A DNA stretch of 64,000 nt from Cellulophaga sp. RHA19 (GTDB lineage: Bacteria > Bacteroidota > Bacteroidia > Flavobacteriales > Flavobacteriaceae), in NCBI RefSeq assembly GCF_002813425.1, contig NZ_PHUL01000001.1:3835001-3899000 (forward strand). Direction: 5' to 3'. This document shows, one piece after another, positions 6,906-15,427 of this stretch; the first letter of the stretch is position 1, and every line of letters starts with the position of its first letter. A program made the translations under genes and the position numbers. The notes beneath the pieces are model-generated. The model was not told the DNA's origin, ran no database searches, and saw only the letters and a list, made by a program, of their open reading frames with translations.

Positions 6906-8624
6906 CTAGTCACATACTTTGGTTAAGACAATAATTTCTTCTCCTTTTTCTAACTTAAATGAATCTGTACCACATTCTATTACTTTCCATTCTCCATTAT
7001 AGTTACCTAATTTTAAGCTTAAGGCTAAAAAACTTAACACCCCGCTTTGTAAAGACCAAGCACCTTCATCTGCTATTGTATTGTTAGCATCGTAAGCGTG
7101 AATATTGCTGTTAGAAAAATCTATTAACAACTCTTCAGAAAAAGTACCATCTACATTTGTGATTTTAAATTTACAACCTCCCGATAAAGCTTCATTTATA
7201 TCAGCATCACTGCAAGCACCTGCATCATCACAATTTCTTTCTAATACATTTTGGTATATTCTCTCATCTTCATTGTAGATATCTACAAACATTTGATTTT
7301 CTGAGTATGATGCTATTTTCCATTTTTCAGAAATCATCTCTTGATTAATATTGTAAAAAACAATAATGTTACCCTCTAAAGCCCAAGTTGAAAAAGTATC
7401 TATAGTAAAAACACTTCCGTTATCATCTACAAACCTAACATCTCCGTTTTCTAAAAACTTAACATTATAATACCCAATAGAAGAACTACTTGGCACAACA
7501 AAATTCCACTTACAACCGTATAACAAATTCTTAAGCTCTTCACTTGACCCATTATCAGATAACTCACAGTGTTTTTCCAATATAATTTTATCACTTCCGT
7601 TATTTGCTAATAATTTTATCTTGTTATCATTTAACTCATAAACGTACCAATCTAAGTTAAAATCTGCCATAGTTTCAAACTCCATTTTTAACTCAACTCT
7701 ATTGCTATTGGTATTAACAACTGTAGACCAAGTACCTTCTACATAATTACCTTGATTGTTTTTAGTAACTACACTTCCGTTTTCATTAAAGTCCATTACA
7801 AACTCTAAATACTGCTCTGTTTGCTCTTGATTGTTTCTAAAAATTTCTTGTATTAACCAAGGACAATCAATTAAAAATGTATCTAATCTCTCTTTTGTAA
7901 AATCGTCATCATTATAATCATTGTCATCATCTTCATCACACATATCTTTAGCGTTTTCTAACACAGCAGCCAATTCTGCATTGCTATTTACAACAACTTT
8001 AGTGTTATCGTATTTTTCTAAAGTGATAGGAAAATCTAATCCAACAATATCATTATCTCCTAAATTTGCAAAAAACAATCTAAATTCTTTGTCGCTTTTA
8101 ACTGTTGTTGTACTAGTAATTTCTAAATTAGTATTAAAGCTAAAAACATCTATTGGGTATACAAAATCTATACATTCAATATCATCATCTTCACCACCTT
8201 CTACACACTCTTCAGCTTTAGCCATTAACTCTTCTTTACTGTTTATAGTTAATTCTGTGTAATTAGATAAAGTAATTTTTATAGGAAAAGTAATTTGTAA
8301 GTTGTAATCATCAGAATCTATTTCATCTAAAATTTCTTCAATTAATTTTAAATCATCAGTAGAATCTATTGTAATGTCTAACCCGTTTACACTAACGGTG
8401 TAAGGAAATTGTATTGCAAAACAACTAGCGCCATCAACTATATTATCATAAGAACCATCTTTTGAGGATGTCCCTTTAATTAAAGATGCTGTTGCAGAAG
8501 TAGATTCAATAGCTTTACCATCGTTATTGTTTGGTAATTCTTCAAACTCTTCTTGACAAGAGGTTAGACTAAATGTTCCCATAAGTAGGATTGCGAACAT
8601 AAATTTTGCGAAAACTTTTTTCAT
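6906..8624 (-). CDS. Large acidic surface lipoprotein with two repeat families
   Basis: A 572-residue lipoprotein of unknown function. The lipobox is LTSC with Cys23, and the residues after it (QEEFEE) resemble the acidic export signal of Flavobacteriia surface lipoproteins. The body is a mosaic. Four short beta-type repeats (about 68-100, 109-140, 151-190, 194-229) share an FP[IY] core and a later S..[ED]L. Three longer repeats (about 254-353, 371-465, 484-571) each open with DCPW/GCKW/GCKF and close with a Cys (EKHC, ERNC, TKVC), lipocalin-like in pattern. An Asp/Glu-rich linker joins the two halves. The gene is divergent from the ECF sigma/FecR/receptor operon and shares a promoter motif with fecR, so it probably works with that receptor. 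Confidence 0.8.
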   Translation of the reverse strand: MKKVFAKFMFAILLMGTFSLTSCQEEFEELPNNNDGKAIESTSATASLIKGTSSKDGSYDNIVDGASCFAIQFPYTVSVNGLDITIDSTDDLKLIEEILDEIDSDDYNLQITFPIKITLSNYTELTINSKEELMAKAEECVEGGEDDDIECIDFVYPIDVFSFNTNLEITSTTTVKSDKEFRLFFANLGDNDIVGLDFPITLEKYDNTKVVVNSNAELAAVLENAKDMCDEDDDNDYNDDDFTKERLDTFLIDCPWLIQEIFRNNQEQTEQYLEFVMDFNENGSVVTKNNQGNYVEGTWSTVVNTNSNRVELKMEFETMADFNLDWYVYELNDNKIKLLANNGSDKIILEKHCELSDNGSSEELKNLLYGCKWNFVVPSSSSIGYYNVKFLENGDVRFVDDNGSVFTIDTFSTWALEGNIIVFYNINQEMISEKWKIASYSENQMFVDIYNEDERIYQNVLERNCDDAGACSDADINEALSGGCKFKITNVDGTFSEELLIDFSNSNIHAYDANNTIADEGAWSLQSGVLSFLALSLKLGNYNGEWKVIECGTDSFKLEKGEEIIVLTKVCD

Positions 8625-8657
8625 AATAATTTGGTTTATTTTTTGTTTTTATACCCC

Positions 8658-8686
8658 TATAACAATTCAATTAAAAAAAACCCTAC
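8658..8686 (-). promoter_or_regulatory. Predicted ECF-sigma-dependent promoter of the lipoprotein gene
   Basis: On the minus strand GTAGGGTTTTTT is followed after 8 nt by ATTGTTATA, ending 33 nt before the lipoprotein ATG. The same two blocks at identical spacing occur upstream of fecR (9300-9328), while the sequence between them differs. A GGG-T-tract -35 element fits what I recall of FecI-like Bacteroidota ECF promoters. Recognition by the adjacent sigma factor is inference. Confidence 0.65.
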
Positions 8687-8710
8687 CAACAAAATATCAT
8701 TTTTTTAAAA

Positions 8711-8718
8711 TACCTTTG
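8711..8718 (+). promoter_or_regulatory. Candidate housekeeping -7 box for the ECF sigma gene
   Basis: TACCTTTG fits TAnnTTTG and lies 22 nt upstream of the sigma factor start. No good -33 element is present. It differs from the GGGTTTTT-type promoters of fecR and the lipoprotein gene, suggesting that the sigma gene is read by the primary sigma factor. Confidence 0.4.
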
Positions 8719-8740
8719 AAAAAAATAAACCTATCTAGTT

Positions 8741-9253
8741 TTGAATATAGAGAATGACACTAACGTTTGCGAAGAAAAGGTATACAACCAAATCTTTACC
8801 ACCAATTCTAAAACGGTATTTAATTACATATATTATAAGTTTGGGAATGAAGAAAAGGCTTATGATGCGGTACAAGAAGCTTTTGTAAAATTATGGGAAA
8901 ATTGCGCTAAGGTATTACCTTCCAAAGCAAAATCTTATGTTTACACGATAGCCAATAATTTATATTTAAATATGATTAAGGCTGATAAAGTAAGGTTAAA
9001 ATATGCACACCTAAATACAGATGTTACTAATGAAACTCCAGAATTTTTACTTGAAGAAAAAGAATTTCAAACAAAATTAGATAACGCCCTTGCTAATTTA
9101 CCCGAAAACCAACGAACTACTTTTTTATTAAATAGAATTGACAAAAAGAAATATGCAGAAATTGCAGAATTAGAAGGTGTTAGTGTTAAAGCTATAGAAA
9201 AAAGAATGCATTTGGCTCTAAAATCACTTAGAGAACATATAGATGGAATTTAA
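8741..9253 (+). CDS. ECF RNA polymerase sigma factor (FecI-like)
   Basis: A 170-residue sigma-70-family extracytoplasmic-function factor. Region 2 covers about 20-75 (VFNYIYYKFGNEEKAYDAVQ, then KSYVYTIANNLYLNMIK). Region 4 covers about 110-165, with LPENQRTTFLLNRID and the helix-turn-helix YAEIAELEGVSVKAIEKRMH. The start is TTG: no ATG occurs in frame before region 2. It is directly upstream of an anti-sigma FecR gene and a TonB-dependent receptor gene, the standard FecI-FecR-FecA arrangement. The expected role is to direct transcription of fecR-receptor, and here probably of the divergent lipoprotein, once the receptor is engaged. Confidence 0.9.
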   Translation: MNIENDTNVCEEKVYNQIFTTNSKTVFNYIYYKFGNEEKAYDAVQEAFVKLWENCAKVLPSKAKSYVYTIANNLYLNMIKADKVRLKYAHLNTDVTNETPEFLLEEKEFQTKLDNALANLPENQRTTFLLNRIDKKKYAEIAELEGVSVKAIEKRMHLALKSLREHIDGI

Positions 9254-9299
9254 TATATTGATTCATAATTATATAAATTGATAAAAATTAAAATATAAA

Positions 9300-9328
9300 G
9301 TAGGGTTTTTTACTTATTGATTGTTATA
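9300..9328 (+). promoter_or_regulatory. Predicted ECF-sigma-dependent promoter of the fecR-receptor operon
   Basis: GTAGGGTTTTTT, 8 nt, then ATTGTTATA, ending 19 nt before the fecR ATG at 9348. It is identical in block sequence and spacing to the motif on the opposite strand at 8658-8686. Located in the sigma-fecR gap, so it would allow fecR and the receptor to be induced separately from the sigma gene. Confidence 0.65.
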
Positions 9329-9347
9329 CCTACGTAAAGCAAAAGTT

Positions 9348-10256
9348 ATGCAAGAGAATTACCTAGCTAAATGGCTAAATAACGAATTAACAGAAGAGGA
9401 AATTATTCAGTTTAAAAAAACCGAAGAATATACCACTTACCAAAAAATAATAGCTACATCTAATAAGATGCAGGCCCCAGAGTTTAACCAAGATAAAGCT
9501 TTACAGGCAATTAACAATAAACGTAATGCTGCTAAAGAAACTAAGGTTGTTAAATTAAATCCGTTTAAAAAATACATAAGTATAGCTGCTGCTGTAGTAC
9601 TAATTTGCGGTTTAGGCTATTTTTACACCACTACTTTAGACCAAACCATAAGTACAGATTACGCCCAAAATAACGAACTTACTTTACCAGACAACTCTGA
9701 GGTTTTTTTAAATGCCGAGTCTAAAATAGCTTACAATAAAAACAGTTGGGATAAAAATAGAGATGTTTCTTTAGAAGGTGAAGCCTTTTTTAAAGTTGCT
9801 AAAGGAGAAAAATTTACAGTAACTACAAACCACGGAACCATTAGTGTTTTAGGAACACAATTTAACGTAGAAACTAGAGCTAACTTTTTTGAAGTTACTT
9901 GTTATGAAGGGCTTGTAAATGTAAACTACAACGGTACAGACTACAAAGTACCTGGTGGCACTTCTTTTATGGTTATTAATGGTAAAGTAGCACCACTTAG
10001 CCATGTTAAAACACTAGTACCATCTTGGACGTTAAACGAAAGTACATTTAAAAGTATACCATTAGAATTTGTTTTAAACGAACTACAAAGACAATTTAAT
10101 TTAACCGTAACTACCAAAAACGTAAATACAGAACAACTATATACAGGATCTTTTAACAACAAGGATTTAAATCTTGCGTTAAAGAGTATAAGTATACCCT
10201 CTAAAATAAGTTATACATTAGAAGAGGATAAGGTGTTGTTTTATGTTGAGGAATAA
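9348..10256 (+). CDS. FecR family anti-sigma factor/sigma regulator
   Basis: A 302-residue inner-membrane anti-sigma factor that holds or activates the cognate ECF sigma factor and senses the outer-membrane receptor through its periplasmic part. The cytoplasmic N-terminus (1-70) begins MQENYLAKWLNNELTEEE. One transmembrane segment lies at about 76-95. The FecR domain is at about 105-205 (HGTISVLGTQFNVE), and a C-terminal DUF4974-type STN-like domain covers about 230-302. The frame extends upstream to a TTG at 9321, but I chose the ATG at 9348: the upstream codons overlap the predicted promoter and do not resemble the family. The 3' end overlaps the receptor gene by 14 nt. Confidence 0.9.
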   Translation: MQENYLAKWLNNELTEEEIIQFKKTEEYTTYQKIIATSNKMQAPEFNQDKALQAINNKRNAAKETKVVKLNPFKKYISIAAAVVLICGLGYFYTTTLDQTISTDYAQNNELTLPDNSEVFLNAESKIAYNKNSWDKNRDVSLEGEAFFKVAKGEKFTVTTNHGTISVLGTQFNVETRANFFEVTCYEGLVNVNYNGTDYKVPGGTSFMVINGKVAPLSHVKTLVPSWTLNESTFKSIPLEFVLNELQRQFNLTVTTKNVNTEQLYTGSFNNKDLNLALKSISIPSKISYTLEEDKVLFYVEE

Positions 10257-12771
10257 CTGTCTAAAAATTACTTACTGTTGTTTGTTTTTTGCCTTTAGTT
10301 TTATAACTAATGCGCAAAAAACTAATAACACCTTACCTTTAACTAAGTATTTGCATCAAATAGAGGAGCAATTTAATATTAGAATATCTTTTGCAAATAA
10401 AGATACAGACACTTTAACTATTACACCTGCTACAACAAATAATTTAGAAAGCATTCTAAATTTTGTAGCAGAGAAAACATCGTTAACCTTAACTAAGTTA
10501 AATAAACGGTACTATGCATTATCTAAAGACAACACCATTAGTATACACGGTAAATTTTTAGATAATTACGAGCAAAACACTGTAAATGGCGCTACAATTG
10601 AAGTGTTAGATAATGAACTTGCAACAGTTACAGACTCTACTGGATATTTTTTATTAAATAATGTACCACAAGACGCTATAATAAAAGTGCGTTTTATTGG
10701 CTATAAGACTATGCATTTTAATGCATTGGAATTAAATAAAAACAAACCTGTTAAAACTTTTTTACTACGTGAACATTATGTAGAATTAAAAGAGATAATA
10801 CTTTCTAAATTTTTAACTACAGGATTAAACAAATCTTTAGATGGGAGTATTGTTTTAAAAACAAATAATTTTGGCATATTACCAGGACTTATAGAGCCAG
10901 ACGTGTTGCAAACTGTACAAGCATTACCTGGTATAAAAAGTAGTAACGAAACAGTCTCTGACATTAATGTACGTGGTGGTACAAACGACCAAAATCTTGT
11001 TTTATGGGAAGATATCAAAATGTACCAATCTGGACATTTTTTTGGTTTAATATCTGCTTTTAATCCATATTTAACTAATAGTGTTACTATAACTAAAAAC
11101 GGAACAAGTCCGCAATATGGCGATGGTATTAGTAGCGTTATAGATATGCGAACTAATAATAACATAGATGATTCTTTTTTTGGCACAGGTTTTAATATGA
11201 TAAGTGCAGATATTTATGCACAAGTACCTATCACAAACAAAGGAGCTTTTCAATTTTCTGCAAGAAGATCTGTAACAGATTTTTTAAACTCCCCTACATA
11301 CAACAGGTATTTTGATAAAACTTTTCAGGATAGCGATATAGAAAGCGATACAAAAGATACTGAAATAACCAGAAAAGAAGATTTTTATTTTTATGACATT
11401 ACCGCTAAAGCAATGTATAACTTAAATAAAAATCACAAATTGCGTTTTAGTTTTATACAAATGAACAACGCATTAAAATATGCAGAAACAAGTACTAACG
11501 AGGAAAATAGTAATAGTAATTTAGATCAACAAAACACTTCTTTTGGAGGTAGTATGGAAAGTACTTGGAACAACAAACTAAGTACAAAAGTTAATGCGTA
11601 CCGCACATATTACAATTTAAATACGTTAGCAGTTTCCAATAAACAAGAACTACAACAAAACAATAAAGTATTAGAAAGTGGTTTAAAATTAAACATAAAC
11701 TACAAGTTAAATAATAACGTTAATGTTTTAAGTGGCTACCAACTTATAGAAACCGGTATCTTAAACCTAACCAACGTATCACAACCACCTTATAGAAAAA
11801 ACATTAAAGGCGTTATTAGAACAAATGCTATTTTTAGCGAGATAAATTACAACACAACAAAATTAAAAGCTAAAGCAGGTGCAAGATTAAATTATATAGA
11901 AAATTTAAACACCTTTAAAAGATGGATTTTAGAACCACGTTTAAATGTAAACTACAACATTGCCAAAAATTTAAACGCATCAATATTAGGAGAGTACAAA
12001 AGCCAATCTACTAACCAAATTATAGATTTAGAACAAAACTTTTTAGGAATAGAAAAAAGAAGATGGATTTTAGCTAATGAGGACGAGTTGCCAATAACTA
12101 CTAGCAAACAGTTATCTGTTGGACTTAATTACGACAAAAATAGCATCTACATTGGTATTGAAGCTTTTTACAAAAATGTAGAAGGTATAAGTACACTAAC
12201 ACAAGGTTTCCAAAACCAAGACCAGTTTAATGGCGAAATAGGAAAATACAACATTAAAGGCATTGAGTTTTTAATTAATAAAAAAACCACAAATTATAGT
12301 ACTTGGTTAAGCTATACCTATAATTTAAATAATTACACTTATAATGACATTAGTCCAACAACATTTCCTAACAATCTAGATATTAGACACACTGTTACTT
12401 TTGCTGGTACATACAACTACAAAGATTTTAAACTTGGTATAGGTTTAAATTACAACTCTGGAAAGCCCTATACAGAACCAGAAGAAGGTGAAAACGCTTT
12501 AAACATATTAAGCTTTCCTGCAAAAATAAATTACAAAGAACCAAACAGTAGTAGGCTACCCAATTATGTTAGAGCAGATATCTCTGCACTATACAACTTT
12601 AAAATTGGTAGCACATGTAAGGCCACTTTTGGTGCATCAATCTTAAATATTTTAAACAAAGAGAATATTTTAAATAGATATTACAGAGTTACTAATGATA
12701 ATGAAATAGAAACCGTAGAAAGCGTATCCTTAGGAATAACACCAAATGCTAGTTTTAGAATTAGCTTTTAA
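10243..12771 (+). CDS. TonB-dependent outer-membrane receptor with STN signalling domain (FecA-like)
   Basis: An 842-residue TonB-dependent transducer. Signal peptide to about residue 24 (ITNAQ). The STN signalling domain spans about 30-95 and would contact FecR in the periplasm. A carboxypeptidase-D regulatory-like beta domain spans about 99-175, the plug about 210-320 (INVRGGTNDQNLVLWEDIKMY), and the rest is a beta-barrel ending in an aromatic, FRISF. It is translationally coupled to fecR by a 14-nt overlap. Such receptors both import a ligand and report it to the sigma factor; the ligand is unknown. The stop codon overlaps that of the convergent peptidase gene by 3 nt. Confidence 0.92.
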   Translation: MLRNNCLKITYCCLFFAFSFITNAQKTNNTLPLTKYLHQIEEQFNIRISFANKDTDTLTITPATTNNLESILNFVAEKTSLTLTKLNKRYYALSKDNTISIHGKFLDNYEQNTVNGATIEVLDNELATVTDSTGYFLLNNVPQDAIIKVRFIGYKTMHFNALELNKNKPVKTFLLREHYVELKEIILSKFLTTGLNKSLDGSIVLKTNNFGILPGLIEPDVLQTVQALPGIKSSNETVSDINVRGGTNDQNLVLWEDIKMYQSGHFFGLISAFNPYLTNSVTITKNGTSPQYGDGISSVIDMRTNNNIDDSFFGTGFNMISADIYAQVPITNKGAFQFSARRSVTDFLNSPTYNRYFDKTFQDSDIESDTKDTEITRKEDFYFYDITAKAMYNLNKNHKLRFSFIQMNNALKYAETSTNEENSNSNLDQQNTSFGGSMESTWNNKLSTKVNAYRTYYNLNTLAVSNKQELQQNNKVLESGLKLNINYKLNNNVNVLSGYQLIETGILNLTNVSQPPYRKNIKGVIRTNAIFSEINYNTTKLKAKAGARLNYIENLNTFKRWILEPRLNVNYNIAKNLNASILGEYKSQSTNQIIDLEQNFLGIEKRRWILANEDELPITTSKQLSVGLNYDKNSIYIGIEAFYKNVEGISTLTQGFQNQDQFNGEIGKYNIKGIEFLINKKTTNYSTWLSYTYNLNNYTYNDISPTTFPNNLDIRHTVTFAGTYNYKDFKLGIGLNYNSGKPYTEPEEGENALNILSFPAKINYKEPNSSRLPNYVRADISALYNFKIGSTCKATFGASILNILNKENILNRYYRVTNDNEIETVESVSLGITPNASFRISF

Positions 12772-13580
12772 AGTTTATGGTGAAAGCTAAACTCTTCAAA
12801 ATTTAACATACGAGTTATTATATTATACAGCTCCGGAAAAGTAGCTGCAAAATCCGATGGAGTTTCTACATAATTCTCTAATGTTACCGCAAAAAACTCA
12901 TGAATATTTGTTGTTGCGTACGGTCTAAAGTATTTTGTTCTTTCTACACGTTCTAAAAAAGCCTTATCATTTAAAAGCTTTTCCATTTTAGCCATTCCTT
13001 TTCTAAACTTAACAGCTGTATATTTTAAGTCTTTTTTAAAATGAAAAGCTAACGCATGCGCAAACTCATGCACTCCTAAATTTAAATTATCTGTAGCGTC
13101 TTCAAAACCACTTAGTACATGTTCTGCAGAAAAAACCAATGTTTTTAATTGCGGGTTATATTCTCCTAAATGATTTTGTTTTGTTATTGTAGAAAAATAA
13201 GCTGAAGGATAAATAAGTATTTTATGAATAGTTGCTATTCTGTAATCCTTAAAGCCAAGCATTAAAAAAGCTGCCGTTGCAGACAATAGCAGCTTAATTT
13301 CTTCATCTTTAGAGCTCTTTTCTGAGAAAATAAATGTTTTATTTGCTCTAAACCTAGATACTCTATTTCTAAACTTTTGTTTTTGTTTTGGAGATAATAA
13401 AGAATATGCTGGTAAATACTTTACTATTAAATGCTCATCTGCAGCAGATAGTTTAATATTCTTTTTAGAAGGTGTAAAAAAGTATAAATCTGCTATGTAA
13501 TATAAAATATAAATAAAATATCCAAAAACACACGCTAAAGCAACAATACCAAATATACTAACTCCTAAATCATCATTCAT
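12768..13580 (-). CDS. MtfA-like zinc metallopeptidase
   Basis: A 270-residue membrane-anchored peptidase of the MtfA/glucose-regulated metallopeptidase (M90-like) family. One hydrophobic segment (about 8-35) is followed by a soluble domain with the zinc motif HEFAH at 171-175 and a downstream HEFFAVTLENYVETP segment that provides the third ligand region. E. coli MtfA binds the regulator Mlc and has aminopeptidase activity; a similar substrate here is not established. It lies 15 nt downstream of argS, probably in the same transcript, and its last 4 bases overlap the end of the convergent receptor gene. Confidence 0.8.
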   Translation of the reverse strand: MNDDLGVSIFGIVALACVFGYFIYILYYIADLYFFTPSKKNIKLSAADEHLIVKYLPAYSLLSPKQKQKFRNRVSRFRANKTFIFSEKSSKDEEIKLLLSATAAFLMLGFKDYRIATIHKILIYPSAYFSTITKQNHLGEYNPQLKTLVFSAEHVLSGFEDATDNLNLGVHEFAHALAFHFKKDLKYTAVKFRKGMAKMEKLLNDKAFLERVERTKYFRPYATTNIHEFFAVTLENYVETPSDFAATFPELYNIITRMLNFEEFSFHHKL

Positions 13581-13595
13581 TTAATATCTTTATAA

Positions 13596-15368
13596 TTACA
13601 TACGGTTAGGTACCTCTATACCTAACAAGGCAAATGCAGATTTAATAATCTCACCTACTTTCTTAGACAACTGCACTCTAAATATTTTCTTTTGCAAGTC
13701 TTCTTCTGGTAAAATTGGTACATTTTGGTAAAAAGAATTAAACTCTTTAACTAAGTCATAGGTGTAATTTGCTATTAAAGCCGGACTAAAACTCTGTGCT
13801 GCATTTTGAACAACAGAAGGGAACATTTGCATTTGCTTTAATAACTCCTTTTCTTTTTCATGCAAGTCACCAGCCTTTACAGTTGCCGTATAATCAAAAT
13901 CAGACTTTCTTAAAATAGACTGTATTCTTGCATAGGTGTACTGTATAAAGGGTCCTGTATTACCTTGGAATTCTACAGATTCTTCAGGATTAAACAAAAT
14001 GCGTTTTTTAGGATCTACTTTTAGTATATAGTATTTTAAAGCCCCTAAACCAATTACCCTGTAAAGCTCTTCTTTTTCAGTATCTGTGTAACCGTCTAAC
14101 TTTCCTAATTCTTCAGAAATGCTAGCTGCTGTAGCTGTCATATCTTTCATTAAATCATCAGCATCTACAACAGTTCCTTCTCTACTTTTCATTTTTCCGC
14201 TAGGTAAATCTACCATACCATAACTTAAATGATACAATTGTTCTGCCCAAGAAAAGCCTAATTTTTTAAGTATTAAAAACAATACATTAAAGTGGTAATC
14301 TTGCTCATTACCAACAGTATAAACCATACCATTTACATCTGGATGATCTTTAGTACGCTGTATTGCAGTACCAATATCTTGCGTCATATAAACTGCTGTA
14401 CCATCTGCACGTAATACAATTTTTTCATCTAAACCTTCGTCAGACAAATCTATCCAAACACTACCATCTTCTTTTCTGTAGAAAACACCTTTTTCTAGAC
14501 CTTCATCTACAATATCTTTACCTAAAAGATAGGTATTACTCTCATAGTAATATGAGTCAAAATCTACTCCTAAATTTTTATAAGTAACCTCAAAACCACT
14601 ATAAACCCATTGGTTCATCATTTTCCAAAGTGAAACCACTTCTTCATCACCAGCTTCCCACTTACGTAGCATTTCTTGTGCCTCTAATAAAAGTGGCGCT
14701 TGCTTTTCTGCTTCTTTTGCATCTGTACCAGCAGCAACTAAATCTGCTATTTGTACTTTATACTCTTTATCAAACTTAACATAGTAATTACCTACTAACT
14801 TATCACCTTTAAGACCAGTACTTTCTGGAGTTTCACCGTTACCAAAAAGTTTCCAAGCCAACATACTTTTACAAATATGTATACCACGATCGTTAATAAT
14901 CTGGGTTTTGTATACTTTTTTACCAGATGCTTTTAAAATTTCTGCAACAGAATAACCTAATAGGTTATTTCTAATATGCCCTAAATGCAATGGTTTATTA
15001 GTATTGGGAGAAGAATATTCTACCATAACAGCATCTGCCGTTTCTGCTACAAAACCATAGTTCTCTGTATCTTTAACACTATTGAAAAAGTTTACATAAA
15101 AAGCATCACTAATTACAATGTTTAAAAAACCTTTAACTACATTAAAGTTTTCTACTTCTTCTACATTTTCTTTTAAATACAATCCTATTTGTTCTCCAAT
15201 TTGTGCAGGATTACCTTTTACAAAGCGCAGAATAGGAAAAACAACTACAGTTATATCACCTTCAAAATCTTTTCTTGTTGGCTGAAATTCTACTGTTGGC
15301 AGCTCTATTTTATAAATAGATAAAACCGCATCTTTTACCTTTTGCGTTAACACTTCTTGGATATTCAT
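13596..15368 (-). CDS. argS: Arginyl-tRNA synthetase
   Basis: ArgS charges tRNA-Arg with arginine in the cytoplasm. It has 590 residues, the normal class I ArgRS length. It shows the N-terminal additional domain, the HIGH-type motif HLGHIRNN after SSPNTNKPL, and the KMSKS-equivalent SGKMKSREGT. The C-terminal DALR anticodon-binding domain starts near FIQYTYARIQSILRK and ends ALLGIEVPNRM. The gene sits between citrulline/arginine-family hydrolase genes and mtfA-like on the same strand. Confidence 0.97.
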   Translation of the reverse strand: MNIQEVLTQKVKDAVLSIYKIELPTVEFQPTRKDFEGDITVVVFPILRFVKGNPAQIGEQIGLYLKENVEEVENFNVVKGFLNIVISDAFYVNFFNSVKDTENYGFVAETADAVMVEYSSPNTNKPLHLGHIRNNLLGYSVAEILKASGKKVYKTQIINDRGIHICKSMLAWKLFGNGETPESTGLKGDKLVGNYYVKFDKEYKVQIADLVAAGTDAKEAEKQAPLLLEAQEMLRKWEAGDEEVVSLWKMMNQWVYSGFEVTYKNLGVDFDSYYYESNTYLLGKDIVDEGLEKGVFYRKEDGSVWIDLSDEGLDEKIVLRADGTAVYMTQDIGTAIQRTKDHPDVNGMVYTVGNEQDYHFNVLFLILKKLGFSWAEQLYHLSYGMVDLPSGKMKSREGTVVDADDLMKDMTATAASISEELGKLDGYTDTEKEELYRVIGLGALKYYILKVDPKKRILFNPEESVEFQGNTGPFIQYTYARIQSILRKSDFDYTATVKAGDLHEKEKELLKQMQMFPSVVQNAAQSFSPALIANYTYDLVKEFNSFYQNVPILPEEDLQKKIFRVQLSKKVGEIIKSAFALLGIEVPNRM

Positions 15369-15427
15369 TATAAATTGTATTTAAGCCTGTAAAATTACGG
15401 CTTTTATCTTTTTCTATAAGATAGATT

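Noticed and set aside
9321-9347. TTG-initiated extension of fecR
   Set aside because: It overlaps the predicted ECF promoter, and the family start resembles MQENYLAKW at 9348.
10776-11186. 136-codon open frame antisense to the FecA-like receptor
   Set aside because: It lies inside a well-supported TonB receptor gene and shows no family resemblance.
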